Assembly (NCBI RefSeq): GCF_001292625.1 | Contig: NZ_LAJH01000011.1 | Location: 186,001-250,000 of the forward strand | Source of the DNA: Shimia sp. SK013 | GTDB taxonomy: Bacteria; Pseudomonadota; Alphaproteobacteria; Rhodobacterales; Rhodobacteraceae | Length of the DNA: 64,000 nt | Direction: 5' to 3' | Shown here: positions 54,640-62,742 of the stretch, piece by piece | Layout of the letters: each line of letters starts with the position of its first letter | How positions within the stretch are numbered: position 1 is the first letter of the stretch | Made by a program: the position numbers and the translations under genes | The notes under the pieces: model-generated | Told to the model about the DNA's origin: nothing | What the model saw: only the letters and a program-made list of their open reading frames with translations | Databases searched by the model: none

Positions 54640-54762
54640 TTTAATCCGCGGGGCCAACACATACGTACTCTAATGAGAAACACAGACATGGAACCCTGTG
54701 TTTCGCTTCACTGTCCCTCGTTCCGAACTGGCGCCCAAACATGGTTTGGGCGCTTCTTTTTT
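54640..54762 (+). ncRNA. Candidate small RNA or structured leader with terminator
   Basis: In the 468-base gap between rlmB and the CoA-binding gene, a perfect 9-bp hairpin (54677-54685 with 54696-54704, loop 10) is followed 26 bases later by a strong terminator (stem 54731-54740 with 54744-54753, then TTCTTTTTT). The pair resembles a trans-acting sRNA end. The 5' boundary given is a guess. The rest of the gap, 54321-54640, shows no convincing gene. Confidence 0.4.
54731..54762 (+). terminator. Strong terminator upstream of the CoA-binding gene
   Basis: Perfect 10-bp stem GCGCCCAAAC / GTTTGGGCGC with a 3-base loop and a T-rich tail. It is 411 bases after rlmB and 27 bases before the next start codon, so it more likely ends a separate short transcript than rlmB itself. 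Confidence 0.85.
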
Positions 54763-54788
54763 GCGCGCACACAGGCTAGCGTCGCTCC

Positions 54789-55256
54789 ATGAGCTATCCT
54801 GACACACATCTCAAAACCATTCTGAAACGCACAAAGGTCGTGGCCGTTGTTGGCGTTTCCATGAATCCCGTTCGGCCAAGCTATTATGTGGCGCGCTACC
54901 TGTCCCTCAAAGGGTATCGGGTGATACCGGTCAATCCGGGGCACGTGGGCAAAATTCTGTTTGGTGAACCAATTGTTGCAGACCTGTCTGACATCAGCGC
55001 ACCGGTGGACATGGTCGATATTTTTCGCCGATCTGAGGCGGTGCCGCCGATTGTGGATGCTGCGTTGGAACACTTACCTCATCTCAAAACCATCTGGATG
55101 CAGATCGGCGTCGAGCATGCCGAGGCCGCCGCCGAAGCAGAGGCAGCAGGTATGGATGTGATTGAGAACCGCTGTCCCAAGATCGAATATCAGCGGTTGT
55201 TTGGTGAGCTCAGGATGGGTGGCTTTGCGACCGGCGTGATTTCGTCCAGACTTTGA
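54789..55256 (+). CDS. CoA-binding domain protein (YccU-like)
   Basis: 155 residues forming a single Rossmann CoA-binding domain like that of succinyl-CoA synthetase alpha. [20 protein letters not shown] binds the nucleotide part, then [20 protein letters not shown], and [13 protein letters not shown] at the end. Function is unknown in the family. The last 67 bases overlap the convergent kinase gene. Confidence 0.87.
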   Translation: MSYPDTHLKTILKRTKVVAVVGVSMNPVRPSYYVARYLSLKGYRVIPVNPGHVGKILFGEPIVADLSDISAPVDMVDIFRRSEAVPPIVDAALEHLPHLKTIWMQIGVEHAEAAAEAEAAGMDVIENRCPKIEYQRLFGELRMGGFATGVISSRL

Positions 55257-57001
55257 GCGCTGTTTGAGGCGTCTGATCGCGGTGGGATCAAATTTGACAG
55301 GACATCAGCAAGTTCCTGTTTGCGAAACGGCTTGCCCAAACACGCGATCATGCCAGCACGGATATAGCTCGCGGTCTGTTCCGGCATGATGTTGGCTGAC
55401 AGCGCGACGATGGGGGTGTCTGCGTTCAGCGCGCCATGTGTTTTGATAATGGCGCAGGCCTCGATCCCGTCCATTCCGGGCATTTGAATATCCATCAGGA
55501 TGACGTCGAATTTGGTGTCTTCGCAGCGCTGCACCGCGTCCAGCCCGTTTTCGACGGTGACGGGCTCAATGCCCATCGATTGCAAGAACCGCTCAGCGAT
55601 GATTTGGTTGGTTCGGTTGTCTTCCGCGACCAATATTTGCGCGCCGTCAAACCGCATCGGGGTCTGTGCTTGTTCAACTTGCTGGTGCGCAAGCGGGGCA
55701 TCGGTTTGGGCCGGCGCATTGGCAGGCAGTATCGGAACGGTGAACCAGAAGGTGCTGCCTTGACCCGGTGTGCTGTTCACACCGATTTCACCGCCCTGCA
55801 GTTCCACCAGTTCTTTGGAGATAGCCAGACCGAGACCGGTTCCGCCGTAGGTTCGATTGGTTGACGTGGTGGCCTGTTCAAATTTGCGAAACACACGCTT
55901 CTGGGCGTCGTCGGTCATGCCGATGCCGTGGTCGGTGACGCTGACGTGGATCATATCATCATGCCTCGACATATACACCGAAATGGTGCCCTTGCCTGAG
56001 AATTTGATGGCATTGCTTACCAGATTGCTGACCACCTGCTGCATTCGCGCGGGATCGGCTGAGATCCACTCAGGTAGGTCGGGATCCTGACTGTATTGAA
56101 GCGTCAAACCCTGCGTTTCGGCGTCCGCCGTCAGGGCATGCACCGCGGGCATCGCCAGATCCGCCGGAGCGCAGGTCATCCTCTCGAAAGTTACTCCGCG
56201 CGCGGCGATCTTGGAATAGTCCAAAACATCATTGATCAACCGCAAAAGCGTGTTGCCGGACCCTTGTCCCATTCGGACCAAGTCGCGCTGATGTGGTGTC
56301 AGATCGGTCTCATCCAGCAATTGCAGAACACCCGAAAGCCCATTCATCGGGGTGCGGATTTCGTGGCTCATGTTGGCTAGAAAGTCGGATTTGGCGTGGT
56401 TGGCGTCTTGGGCTTGGTGTTTGAGGTCCACCAGATTGGCTTCGGCATGTGCCAGTTCGCGGTCAAACAGGGCCAACCCCCAAATGAAGGCGCAGATCAC
56501 AATGGAAAGGACCGTGGCGGATTCGAAAGGCAGGGTGTCAAAGGCCGCAAACAAGAACAAATTTGCGAAAGTAAGAAATGTCACAATCCAGGCTGCACGC
56601 GTGCCAAGCACCAACAAGGCAATCACAGGCGGGCCAATCAGGAATGTCTCCCGCAGCCAGACCGGGCTTTCTTCGAAATACATCAACATGTTGGTGTGTG
56701 CCGACAACATCACAATAAGTGTAAGCCCGGCCGCCGTCGTGCTTCCGGTTCGGTGCAAAACATTGGGCACCAGAAAGTAGACCAATGATAAAATGATGCT
56801 GATTAGCGCTACGCTTTGTGGCAGGCTGGTGTCCAGCGTTTGCAAATGCAAGTTGTGCAGTACTCCAGCCACGCCAATGACAAAGGAGAAGCTGCAAACC
56901 AGTCGGTTGCGTGCGCCGGAAAATGTAGACTCTGAGACCCTTGCTGGCCAAAAATATGGCAGCATCCAGGATTTGGTTTTGGAAAATAGGCGTCGGGTCA
57001 T
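55190..57001 (-). CDS. Membrane hybrid sensor histidine kinase
   Basis: A 603-residue kinase. About six membrane spans in residues 32-183 form the sensor region without a large periplasmic domain. HisKA with phospho-acceptor His in [20 protein letters not shown] (about 208-227), HATPase_c with [20 protein letters not shown], and a C-terminal receiver with Asp in [20 protein letters not shown] follow. The 3' end (about 22 residues beyond the receiver) reads over the convergent CoA-binding gene. It is the second orphan hybrid kinase of the window; no output regulator is adjacent. Confidence 0.9.
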   Translation of the reverse strand: MTRRLFSKTKSWMLPYFWPARVSESTFSGARNRLVCSFSFVIGVAGVLHNLHLQTLDTSLPQSVALISIILSLVYFLVPNVLHRTGSTTAAGLTLIVMLSAHTNMLMYFEESPVWLRETFLIGPPVIALLVLGTRAAWIVTFLTFANLFLFAAFDTLPFESATVLSIVICAFIWGLALFDRELAHAEANLVDLKHQAQDANHAKSDFLANMSHEIRTPMNGLSGVLQLLDETDLTPHQRDLVRMGQGSGNTLLRLINDVLDYSKIAARGVTFERMTCAPADLAMPAVHALTADAETQGLTLQYSQDPDLPEWISADPARMQQVVSNLVSNAIKFSGKGTISVYMSRHDDMIHVSVTDHGIGMTDDAQKRVFRKFEQATTSTNRTYGGTGLGLAISKELVELQGGEIGVNSTPGQGSTFWFTVPILPANAPAQTDAPLAHQQVEQAQTPMRFDGAQILVAEDNRTNQIIAERFLQSMGIEPVTVENGLDAVQRCEDTKFDVILMDIQMPGMDGIEACAIIKTHGALNADTPIVALSANIMPEQTASYIRAGMIACLGKPFRKQELADVLSNLIPPRSDASNSAQSLDEITPVAKPPILSSPNNR

Positions 57002-57088
57002 TGATTCAGGAGTGCTCAGAGTCGGGCTGTAGTTGGGTCACCAAACGTCATGCACCATGAACTCTTAACACCAGATAAAAACGCTGGG

Positions 57089-57622
57089 TCAATTGCGTTT
57101 GTCGAGAAACACCTGCGCGCGGCTTTTCCAGCGATACCGCGTGTCTTCAGCCACAGGCGCCCAAAACAGATAGCCGCCATAGCGCCATGGATCGAGCACC
57201 ACGCCGGTCTCCATCGGTGCGCCCCGCTCGGCGAGGATCACGGTGCTGTGCTCAATCCGCAAATTGTCTGAATTGGCGATCGCCCGGTAAAGGCTGAAAG
57301 TCTGAAGGTCCTCACTGCGCAGGCGCGCCTCCAGATCATCGGCCCAATGCCAACACAACCCCCGTGGCTTGCGGCCTTTATTGACCTTGGCGTTGTGGAC
57401 GAGGGGCGGGTCGCTAACCTGATACTCCGCCCGCAATTGAAGCGAATACGCATAAGACAGGCGGGCCACTGTGTCGGCCTCATCAGCCGCCACAAAATCG
57501 CCCATCGCCACAAGCGCCCGCCGCAAACCGTCCACGTCAGGGGTCTGTGCGGCCTTAGGCACGGCGCAGGCCGTCAAGGCAAGCACAACAAAACACGCCA
57601 ACAGTTTGAAAATTCGCGTCAT
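57089..57622 (-). CDS. Lipoprotein of unknown function
   Basis: 177 residues with a lipobox (LALTAC, Cys at 19), thus membrane-anchored. The mature part has a helical region (GLRRALVAMGDFVAADEADT) and a conserved-looking centre, GRKPRGLCWHWADDLEARLR, then GVVLDPWRYGGYLFWAPVAED. The His/Trp/Cys-rich centre could be an active site, but no family is recognised. It lies 66 bases after hisE on the same strand and could be part of that transcript. Confidence 0.72.
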   Translation of the reverse strand: MTRIFKLLACFVVLALTACAVPKAAQTPDVDGLRRALVAMGDFVAADEADTVARLSYAYSLQLRAEYQVSDPPLVHNAKVNKGRKPRGLCWHWADDLEARLRSEDLQTFSLYRAIANSDNLRIEHSTVILAERGAPMETGVVLDPWRYGGYLFWAPVAEDTRYRWKSRAQVFLDKRN

Positions 57623-57688
57623 TTCGGCGCCCTGTGGATCAAAACACCCCGACTATAGGCGCAGCACGCCACGCGTCAAAGTCACAGT

Positions 57689-58003
57689 TCAGCTATCGCG
57701 CGCGGCCTTTTCGGCAATCCCGCTCAAGCCTTGGCGTCGCGCCAACTCGGCCAACACATCGTCAAGCGCCACGTCGCGGGCCTGCAGCATCACCAGAAGG
57801 TGGTAGAGCACATCGGCGGCCTCATAGGTCAGCTTCTCACGATCCCCTTTGACGGCTTCGATGACAGCCTCAATGGCCTCCTCGCCAAACTTCTCGGCGC
57901 ATTTTTCCGGCCCCTTGGCCAACAGCTTTGCTGTCCAGCTGCTGTCGGGATCGGCCTTGGCGCGGTCAGCAATGGTTGCCGCCAGATCGTTCAGAATACT
58001 CAT
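57689..58003 (-). CDS. hisE: Phosphoribosyl-ATP pyrophosphatase HisE
   Basis: 104 residues. It hydrolyses PR-ATP to PR-AMP in step 2 of histidine synthesis. The all-alpha MazG-like motifs are [20 protein letters not shown] and [18 protein letters not shown]. It overlaps hisF by 4 bases (58000-58003), so translation is coupled. Confidence 0.95.
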   Translation of the reverse strand: MSILNDLAATIADRAKADPDSSWTAKLLAKGPEKCAEKFGEEAIEAVIEAVKGDREKLTYEAADVLYHLLVMLQARDVALDDVLAELARRQGLSGIAEKAARDS

Positions 58004-58797
58004 GTCAGCCTCATCGGAATGCCAGCGTCCTGCATGTGTTGCTTGGCCTCTTGCACAGTGAATTCGCCAAAGTGGAAAATTGACGCCGCCAAAACTGCGC
58101 TCGCGCCACCCTCGGTCACACCTTCTACAAGATGATCCAACGTGCCAACACCGCCGGAAGCAATCACCGGCACGCTCACTGCGTCGCTAATCGCGCGTGT
58201 CAGCGGCAGGTTGAACCCTGCCTTGGTGCCGTCACGGTCCATCGAGGTCAGCAAGATTTCACCTGCGCCCTTCGCAACCACCAGCTTGGCAAATTCCACG
58301 GCGTCAATCGGCTTGCCGTCTTTGTCGAGCGCCTCTTTGCGGCCGCCATGGGTGAAGATGCCCCATTTGTTCGGCACGCCGTTTGCGTCGTGCCCGATGG
58401 TCTTGGCGTCAATCGCACAGACAATGCACTGGCTGCCAAACTGTGCGGCGGCTTCGGCGATCACATCCGGGTTGGCCACAGCGGCGGAATTGAAACTCAC
58501 CTTGTCAGCCCCCGCCAACAGAAGCTTGCGCACGTCGGCCACGGTGCGCACACCGCCCCCGACCGTGAGGGGCACAAAACACTGCTCGGCAGTGCGCCGC
58601 ACCATGTCGATCATGACGCCGCGATTGTCATGCGTGGCGTGAATGTCCAGAAAGCAGATCTCATCCGCGCCAGCCGCATCATAGGCCCGCGCCGCCTCAA
58701 CTGGGTCGCCTGCATCGCGCAGGCCAACAAAATTCACGCCTTTGACAACGCGCCCGTCGGCCACGTCCAGACAAGGGATCACTCGGGTTTTCAGCAT
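58000..58797 (-). CDS. hisF: Imidazole glycerol phosphate synthase subunit HisF
   Basis: A 265-residue (beta/alpha)8 cyclase subunit of imidazole glycerol phosphate synthase, length normal. Catalytic Asp residues are in [14 protein letters not shown] and CAIDAKTIG; phosphate-binding loops are [11 protein letters not shown] and [11 protein letters not shown]. It needs glutaminase HisH, which is not in the window. Its stop overlaps hisE by 4 bases. Confidence 0.96.
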   Translation of the reverse strand: MLKTRVIPCLDVADGRVVKGVNFVGLRDAGDPVEAARAYDAAGADEICFLDIHATHDNRGVMIDMVRRTAEQCFVPLTVGGGVRTVADVRKLLLAGADKVSFNSAAVANPDVIAEAAAQFGSQCIVCAIDAKTIGHDANGVPNKWGIFTHGGRKEALDKDGKPIDAVEFAKLVVAKGAGEILLTSMDRDGTKAGFNLPLTRAISDAVSVPVIASGGVGTLDHLVEGVTEGGASAVLAASIFHFGEFTVQEAKQHMQDAGIPMRLT

Positions 58798-58835
58798 CTT
58801 GGTCCGCCTTCAAGTCTCGCCAGCGGTTCTAGGAC

Positions 58836-59306
58836 TTATGCCGCCATTTGACCAGTGCTTGCGACGCGGCGCAAAGCATCGCGGGCAACGGCGATGTGAA
58901 ACGGCATGATCGTCGCAAGATAAGCCCGGCCCAACAGATTGTGCCGATGCACCCAAGTGGCCAAAAGAATATCGCCGCCATCGCGCATCACCGAAATGCG
59001 GAAATCCAGATGCCGGTCATTGAAACCGGCTATGATTTCCTGCTCGGTCTCGCTTTCCACCGGAAAGATGCCAATCCTGTCCATACTGCCGGCCACATCG
59101 GCCTGCAGCCCGAAGGGCGCCACCAAAAGGTTGCGCAGCCGCACCAATGCCAGCGCCCAACCGGGGAAATCGGCAATGGTGTCTGCGGCTTGGCGCAACG
59201 GCAACGTGCTGGACACGCGGAAGCAATCAACAAAATCTCCGGCGCGGAAACGGTTGTGCAGCGCGCTGAAGGGCGGGAGAGGGGAGGGTGTCACAGTCAT
59301 GGTCAA
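58836..59306 (-). CDS. DUF2867 family protein
   Basis: 156 residues with the DUF2867 pattern: GDFVDCFRV near the N-terminus, AGSMDRIGIFPVESETEQEI, NDRHLDFRISVMRDGG, and a C-terminal WVHRHNLLGRAYLATIMPFH. Family function is unknown; a lipid-binding (START-like) fold is sometimes suggested. The start could also be the ATG at 59300. It is placed between the small membrane proteins and hisF on the same strand. Confidence 0.8.
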   Translation of the reverse strand: MTMTVTPSPLPPFSALHNRFRAGDFVDCFRVSSTLPLRQAADTIADFPGWALALVRLRNLLVAPFGLQADVAGSMDRIGIFPVESETEQEIIAGFNDRHLDFRISVMRDGGDILLATWVHRHNLLGRAYLATIMPFHIAVARDALRRVASTGQMAA

Positions 59307-59370
59307 ATCCTTGTCCTGTTCGCAGTGCCAAGATGGGGCCCAACGGCGCGCGGATCAATTCGGCCCATTG

Positions 59371-59700
59371 TCACAGTGCCCAACGCGCAATCACCCATCG
59401 CCCAAACCGAATAAGCCCCATCAAGATCAGCCCAAGCAGGGCCGCAGCTGCCACCGGCGCCGTCACAAGAAAGAACCAGCCGGATACAAACATATCAGCA
59501 AGCGTTGGGCCAAAATCCAACCCTGCAATGGTGCATTCGTTTACGGCACCTTCGTGCAAGGTGCACCCTGCAAGGCTGGCAATGTACGTGGAGGCAAGCA
59601 CGCTCAACATTGGCAAAATCGAAAGCAGAAGCACGACCAACAGAAAACGGACCAACATAGTCCGGTTCCGGCCGGGCTCACTTTTCTTTTCGGCGCTCAT
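59371..59700 (-). CDS. Small two-span membrane protein (twin B)
   Basis: 109 residues with spans at about 18-38 and 72-95. Between them is a short periplasmic loop with two cysteines nine residues apart (GCTLHEGAVNECTIAGLDFG). No family is recognised. The loop resembles that of the gene just upstream: Gly-Cys, 9-10 residues, Cys, then a hydrophobic-Gly-hydrophobic-Asp turn and Pro. The start overlaps the end of that gene by 23 bases (59678-59700), so the two are an overlapping tandem pair. Confidence 0.7.
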   Translation of the reverse strand: MSAEKKSEPGRNRTMLVRFLLVVLLLSILPMLSVLASTYIASLAGCTLHEGAVNECTIAGLDFGPTLADMFVSGWFFLVTAPVAAAALLGLILMGLIRFGRWVIARWAL

Positions 59701-59980
59701 TTGAGGGTCTCCTCGCGAGAATAATCAGTGCGATCAGTGATGAAAGAAAGGCCACAGGCAAGGTCAATACCAAGAGCGCCACAGACGAATAGGCGCGGAT
59801 CAAAGCGGGCGCGCGGTCGACGCCGCCCACCCAACAGCCATCCCGCCCCATAGCTCTGCCAAATTCACAGCCCCAACGCGCCGCCGCCCATTCTGACCAG
59901 AGATACGCACCCAGCGGCATCAGACACAGCACGATCACAAGCAGCAGCACCGACAAAATGATGCGCCGCCAGCGGATCAT
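59678..59980 (-). CDS. Small two-span membrane protein (twin A)
   Basis: 100 residues with spans at about 8-28 and 68-90, basic ends ([18 protein letters not shown]) and a loop with two Cys ([20 protein letters not shown]) that matches twin B in layout. Its ATG overlaps the hisA stop by 4 bases (59977-59980), implying coupled translation with a histidine-synthesis gene. Function is unknown; a disulfide-bonded loop and a redox or assembly role are possible. Confidence 0.7.
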   Translation of the reverse strand: MIRWRRIILSVLLLVIVLCLMPLGAYLWSEWAAARWGCEFGRAMGRDGCWVGGVDRAPALIRAYSSVALLVLTLPVAFLSSLIALIILARRPSNERRKEK

Positions 59981-60699
59981 GCCTTCATTACCGCCAGCGC
60001 CTCGGCCAGATCAATCGCGCCATCATAAAGCGCCCGTCCCGAGATTGCGCCGTTCAAGTCCGCGCCACAGTTCTTTAACGCATGCAGATCGTCCAGCGAA
60101 CTCACCCCGCCCGAGGCAATCACAGGGATCGACACCGCGTTGGCCAGCGCCGCCGTCGCCTCCACATTCGGGCCTTTCATTGCGCCATCACGCATGATGT
60201 CGGTGTAAATGATCGCCGCCACGCCCGCGTCCTCAAAGGATTTTGCCAGATCGGTGACCATCACGTCGGTCTCCTCGGCCCAGCCCTTGGTCGCGACTTG
60301 GCCGTTTCTCGCATCAATGCCCACGGCCACTTTGCCGGGGAATTCCCGCGCGGCTTCGCGCACCAGATCGGGGTTTTCCACCGCAACCGTGCCCAAAATC
60401 ACCCGCGCCAGCCCGCGGTCGATCCAGCGTGCAATGGTGTCCATGTCACGAATGCCGCCACCCAGTTGCGCGGGCACATTGGTTTGCTTCAAAATCTCTT
60501 CGACAGGGGCGGCATTCACCGGCTCGCCAGCAAACGCCCCGTTCAGATCCACCAGATGAAGCCACTCACAGCCCGCGTTCACAAATTCCAGCGCCTGCGC
60601 GGCAGGGTTTTCGTTGAAAACGGTCTCCTGCGCCATATCCCCGTGCACCAGGCGCACGGCGTTTCCATCTTTCAGATCAATGGCAGGGTAAAGGATCAT
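59977..60699 (-). CDS. hisA: ProFAR isomerase HisA
   Basis: 240-residue (beta/alpha)8 isomerase of histidine synthesis. The acid/base Asp residues are in [14 protein letters not shown] and [11 protein letters not shown]; phosphate loops are [15 protein letters not shown] and [11 protein letters not shown]. The ATG at 60699 gives the family start ([12 protein letters not shown]) and has GGAA 8 bases upstream; ATG 60711 and the frame to 60762 are less likely. It heads the hisA-twin A-twin B-DUF2867-hisF-hisE unit. Confidence 0.95.
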   Translation of the reverse strand: MILYPAIDLKDGNAVRLVHGDMAQETVFNENPAAQALEFVNAGCEWLHLVDLNGAFAGEPVNAAPVEEILKQTNVPAQLGGGIRDMDTIARWIDRGLARVILGTVAVENPDLVREAAREFPGKVAVGIDARNGQVATKGWAEETDVMVTDLAKSFEDAGVAAIIYTDIMRDGAMKGPNVEATAALANAVSIPVIASGGVSSLDDLHALKNCGADLNGAISGRALYDGAIDLAEALAVMKA

Positions 60700-60835
60700 G
60701 GGGCGTTCCATCGCTATTTCTACAGTCAAAAGCGATGTGACATGTGTCCGGCTGAAATGCAACTTTCCCCAAAGTCAGGGTTGATCGAAAACAGGTGCTG
60801 CCTCACTCTGCGCGCAACCAATGGGAGGAATTCTG

Positions 60836-61228
60836 ATGAAAAAGTTTGTTCTGGCCACAGCGCTGACCCTTGCTGGCGCAGGTGTGGCATCGGCTGATCC
60901 GGTTGCTGGCGTTTGGAAAACGCAGCCCGGCGAATCTGGCGGTTACCTGCACGTGACGATTGCCCCGTGCGGTGAAGCCCTATGTGGCACAATCGCCAAA
61001 GCCATTGATGAAAATGGCGCGGCGGTGGCCGATTATGAACACGCAGGCAAACGTATGCTGTGGGATATGAAGGCAGACGGCGGCGGCGCATACTCCGACG
61101 GTAAAATCTGGGCGCCTGACTCAGACAAAACCTATCGCTCCTCAATGAACCTCAGCGGCGATACGCTCAAGGTCACTGGCCACGTCGCAGTGTTCAAACG
61201 CTCGCAGAACTGGAAGCGCCTCAAGTAA
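60836..61228 (+). CDS. DUF2147 secreted protein
   Basis: 130 residues with a signal peptide (cleavage after ASA, about residue 19). The rest matches DUF2147: DPVAGVWKTQPGESGGYLHV, a Cys pair in APCGEALCGTI, GKIWAPDSDKTYRSSMNL and FKRSQNWKRLK. A small periplasmic beta-barrel (lipocalin-like) is expected; function unknown. GGGAGG is 7 bases before the ATG at 60836. Confidence 0.85.
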   Translation: MKKFVLATALTLAGAGVASADPVAGVWKTQPGESGGYLHVTIAPCGEALCGTIAKAIDENGAAVADYEHAGKRMLWDMKADGGGAYSDGKIWAPDSDKTYRSSMNLSGDTLKVTGHVAVFKRSQNWKRLK

Positions 61229-61251
61229 GCGACCCACCTGTCACATGCATT

Positions 61252-61284
61252 CGGGCGCCCCTTGTGAGGCGCCCGTTTCTTTCT
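61252..61284. terminator. Terminator between the DUF2147 and peroxiredoxin-like genes
   Basis: A perfect 8-bp stem (61252-61259 with 61268-61275) with an 8-base loop is followed by TTTCTTTCT on the plus strand. It lies in the 70-base gap between two convergent genes. Confidence 0.75.
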
Positions 61285-61298
61285 CAGCACAGCTACGG

Positions 61299-61838
61299 TC
61301 AGACAGCGCCTGAGTACTCGCCGCGCGCCGGATAGTTGTTGGCAATCGCGAAATCGAGCGCGCCAACCAGTTCGGAGAAATGCGGACGCATGAACGGCAT
61401 GGTCTGCACCGAGCCGAAATACAGCGACTGATCAGGCGACACCAGGAACACGCCCGGCTCGGAAAACAGCGCGGGCTCCTCGATGCCAATCGATGTCGTA
61501 CCGCGCGAAGTCGAGATATAGAGACCCCAGTCGCGCGCCGCATCCAGCTTCAGGCCATAGGCCACGCGCATGCCGTTCACCGGCGCGACTTTTTCCTGCA
61601 TGGCAGTTGCGCGCTCTTCATCGTCCGAGCTCACCGCCAGAACGCTCACGCCACGCTCGGCAAACGCAGGCGCTTGCTTGTCCAGCTCCTTGAGGTAAGT
61701 GGCGCAGATCGGGCAGTGCAGGCCGCGGTAAAAGCACACCAACGTGCCGCGCTCTGACCCTTCTGCGGCCAAATCAAAGCTGCCACCTCCGACGAGGGGC
61801 AGGGCAAGTCCGGGTGTTTTCTGGCGGGGCATCAACAT
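61299..61838 (-). CDS. Peroxiredoxin-like (AhpC/TSA) family protein
   Basis: 179 residues with a thioredoxin-like fold. The active-site region is FYRGLHCPICATYLKEL, a CxxC in place of the usual single peroxidatic Cys, as in the peroxiredoxin-like family (AhpC-TSA_2). It follows LALPLVGGGSFDL and precedes GVSVLAVSSDDEE. It probably reduces peroxides or acts as a disulfide reductase in the cytoplasm. AAGGAG lies 7 bases before the ATG at 61838; the frame runs to 61961 but overlaps the divergent AraC gene. Confidence 0.85.
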   Translation of the reverse strand: MLMPRQKTPGLALPLVGGGSFDLAAEGSERGTLVCFYRGLHCPICATYLKELDKQAPAFAERGVSVLAVSSDDEERATAMQEKVAPVNGMRVAYGLKLDAARDWGLYISTSRGTTSIGIEEPALFSEPGVFLVSPDQSLYFGSVQTMPFMRPHFSELVGALDFAIANNYPARGEYSGAV

Positions 61839-61902
61839 GTCGTTTCTCCTTCGGGACATTTTGTGATCTTTCGTTGAGTGCCCTTGTTGCAGGGATTTTG
61901 AC

Positions 61903-62670
61903 ATGATAAATCCGAATAATCTGACATCAACACCGAAAGCTCTCATGGACCGCCTCACCACCCTGATCGAAAAATTCCACCTCAGCGTTCAGCCAGCCCC
62001 CAATGGGGACGCCAATCTGATCGCGATCTGCAACGCCAAGGGCGCCCCACGCGAGGTGCGGTTTTACACACGCGGCGTGTCGGATTGGGCGGACATGGAC
62101 CGTTTGATGTTTGCCGCCCGCGTTGATTGGGCGGGGCCTTCCAATCCACTGATGGCGGCCTTGCCTGACCGGATTGATTATGACCTTGCCGACAAGGGCG
62201 ATACGCAGACTTTGGTGCAATTGATGTATGCCGAGGCCACCGGCGGGCGCTGCGGCGCGCAATCGGTGATGTCACGGCTGGGCGAGGCGCTGATTGTGCG
62301 CCTGCTGCGCGATCAGATGCGCGAGGGGCGCACCGAGGTCGGCTTGCTCGCAGGCCTTGCCGATCCACGCCTGTCGCGTGCGATTGTGGCGATGCACGAC
62401 CATCCCGGTCGGCTCTGGACCAACGCCGATCTGGCTGAGGCCGCGGGCTTGTCTCTGTCGCGTTTTTCGGAATTGTTTTCGGACATAGTGGGCGAAACCC
62501 CGATGGGCTATCTGCGCCGCTGGCGTTTGATCCTTGCTCACCAAGACGTGCGCCGCGGCGATCGCATCGACGCCGTCGCCCGCCGCTATGCCTATGCGTC
62601 CCCCGAAAGCTTCACCCGCGCTTTTCGCAAATCTTACGGCGTTGCGCCTTCTGCTTTGCGGGCGGCCTGA
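61903..62670 (+). CDS. AraC-family transcriptional regulator
   Basis: 255 residues. An N-terminal cupin-like ligand domain (about 15-150) and a C-terminal AraC double helix-turn-helix (about 165-250): LWTNADLAEAAGLSLSRFSE, GETPMGYLRRWRLILAHQDV and YASPESFTRAFRKSYGVAPS. It is divergent from the peroxiredoxin-like gene with 64 bases between the starts, so it is the likely activator of that gene. The ATG at 61903 has AGGGA 7 bases upstream; ATG 61945 is an alternative. Confidence 0.88.
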   Translation: MINPNNLTSTPKALMDRLTTLIEKFHLSVQPAPNGDANLIAICNAKGAPREVRFYTRGVSDWADMDRLMFAARVDWAGPSNPLMAALPDRIDYDLADKGDTQTLVQLMYAEATGGRCGAQSVMSRLGEALIVRLLRDQMREGRTEVGLLAGLADPRLSRAIVAMHDHPGRLWTNADLAEAAGLSLSRFSELFSDIVGETPMGYLRRWRLILAHQDVRRGDRIDAVARRYAYASPESFTRAFRKSYGVAPSALRAA

Positions 62671-62680
62671 CAGGCTTTCT

Positions 62681-62736
62681 GTTCCCCAAATACCTCGGGG
62701 TGAATTGCCCCAAAGGGGCAAGCGGGGCTGGCCCCG
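62681..62736. repeat. Palindromic intergenic repeat cluster (REP-like), copy 2
   Basis: The box GTTCCCCAAATACCTCGGGG (62681-62700; 19 of 20 bases as at 28-47) is followed by a perfect hairpin TTGCCCC-AAA-GGGGCAA (62705-62721) and a GC-rich inverted repeat (62723-62736). It fills the gap between the araC stop and the convergent permease end. Confidence 0.6.
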
Positions 62737-62742
62737 TCTGCG

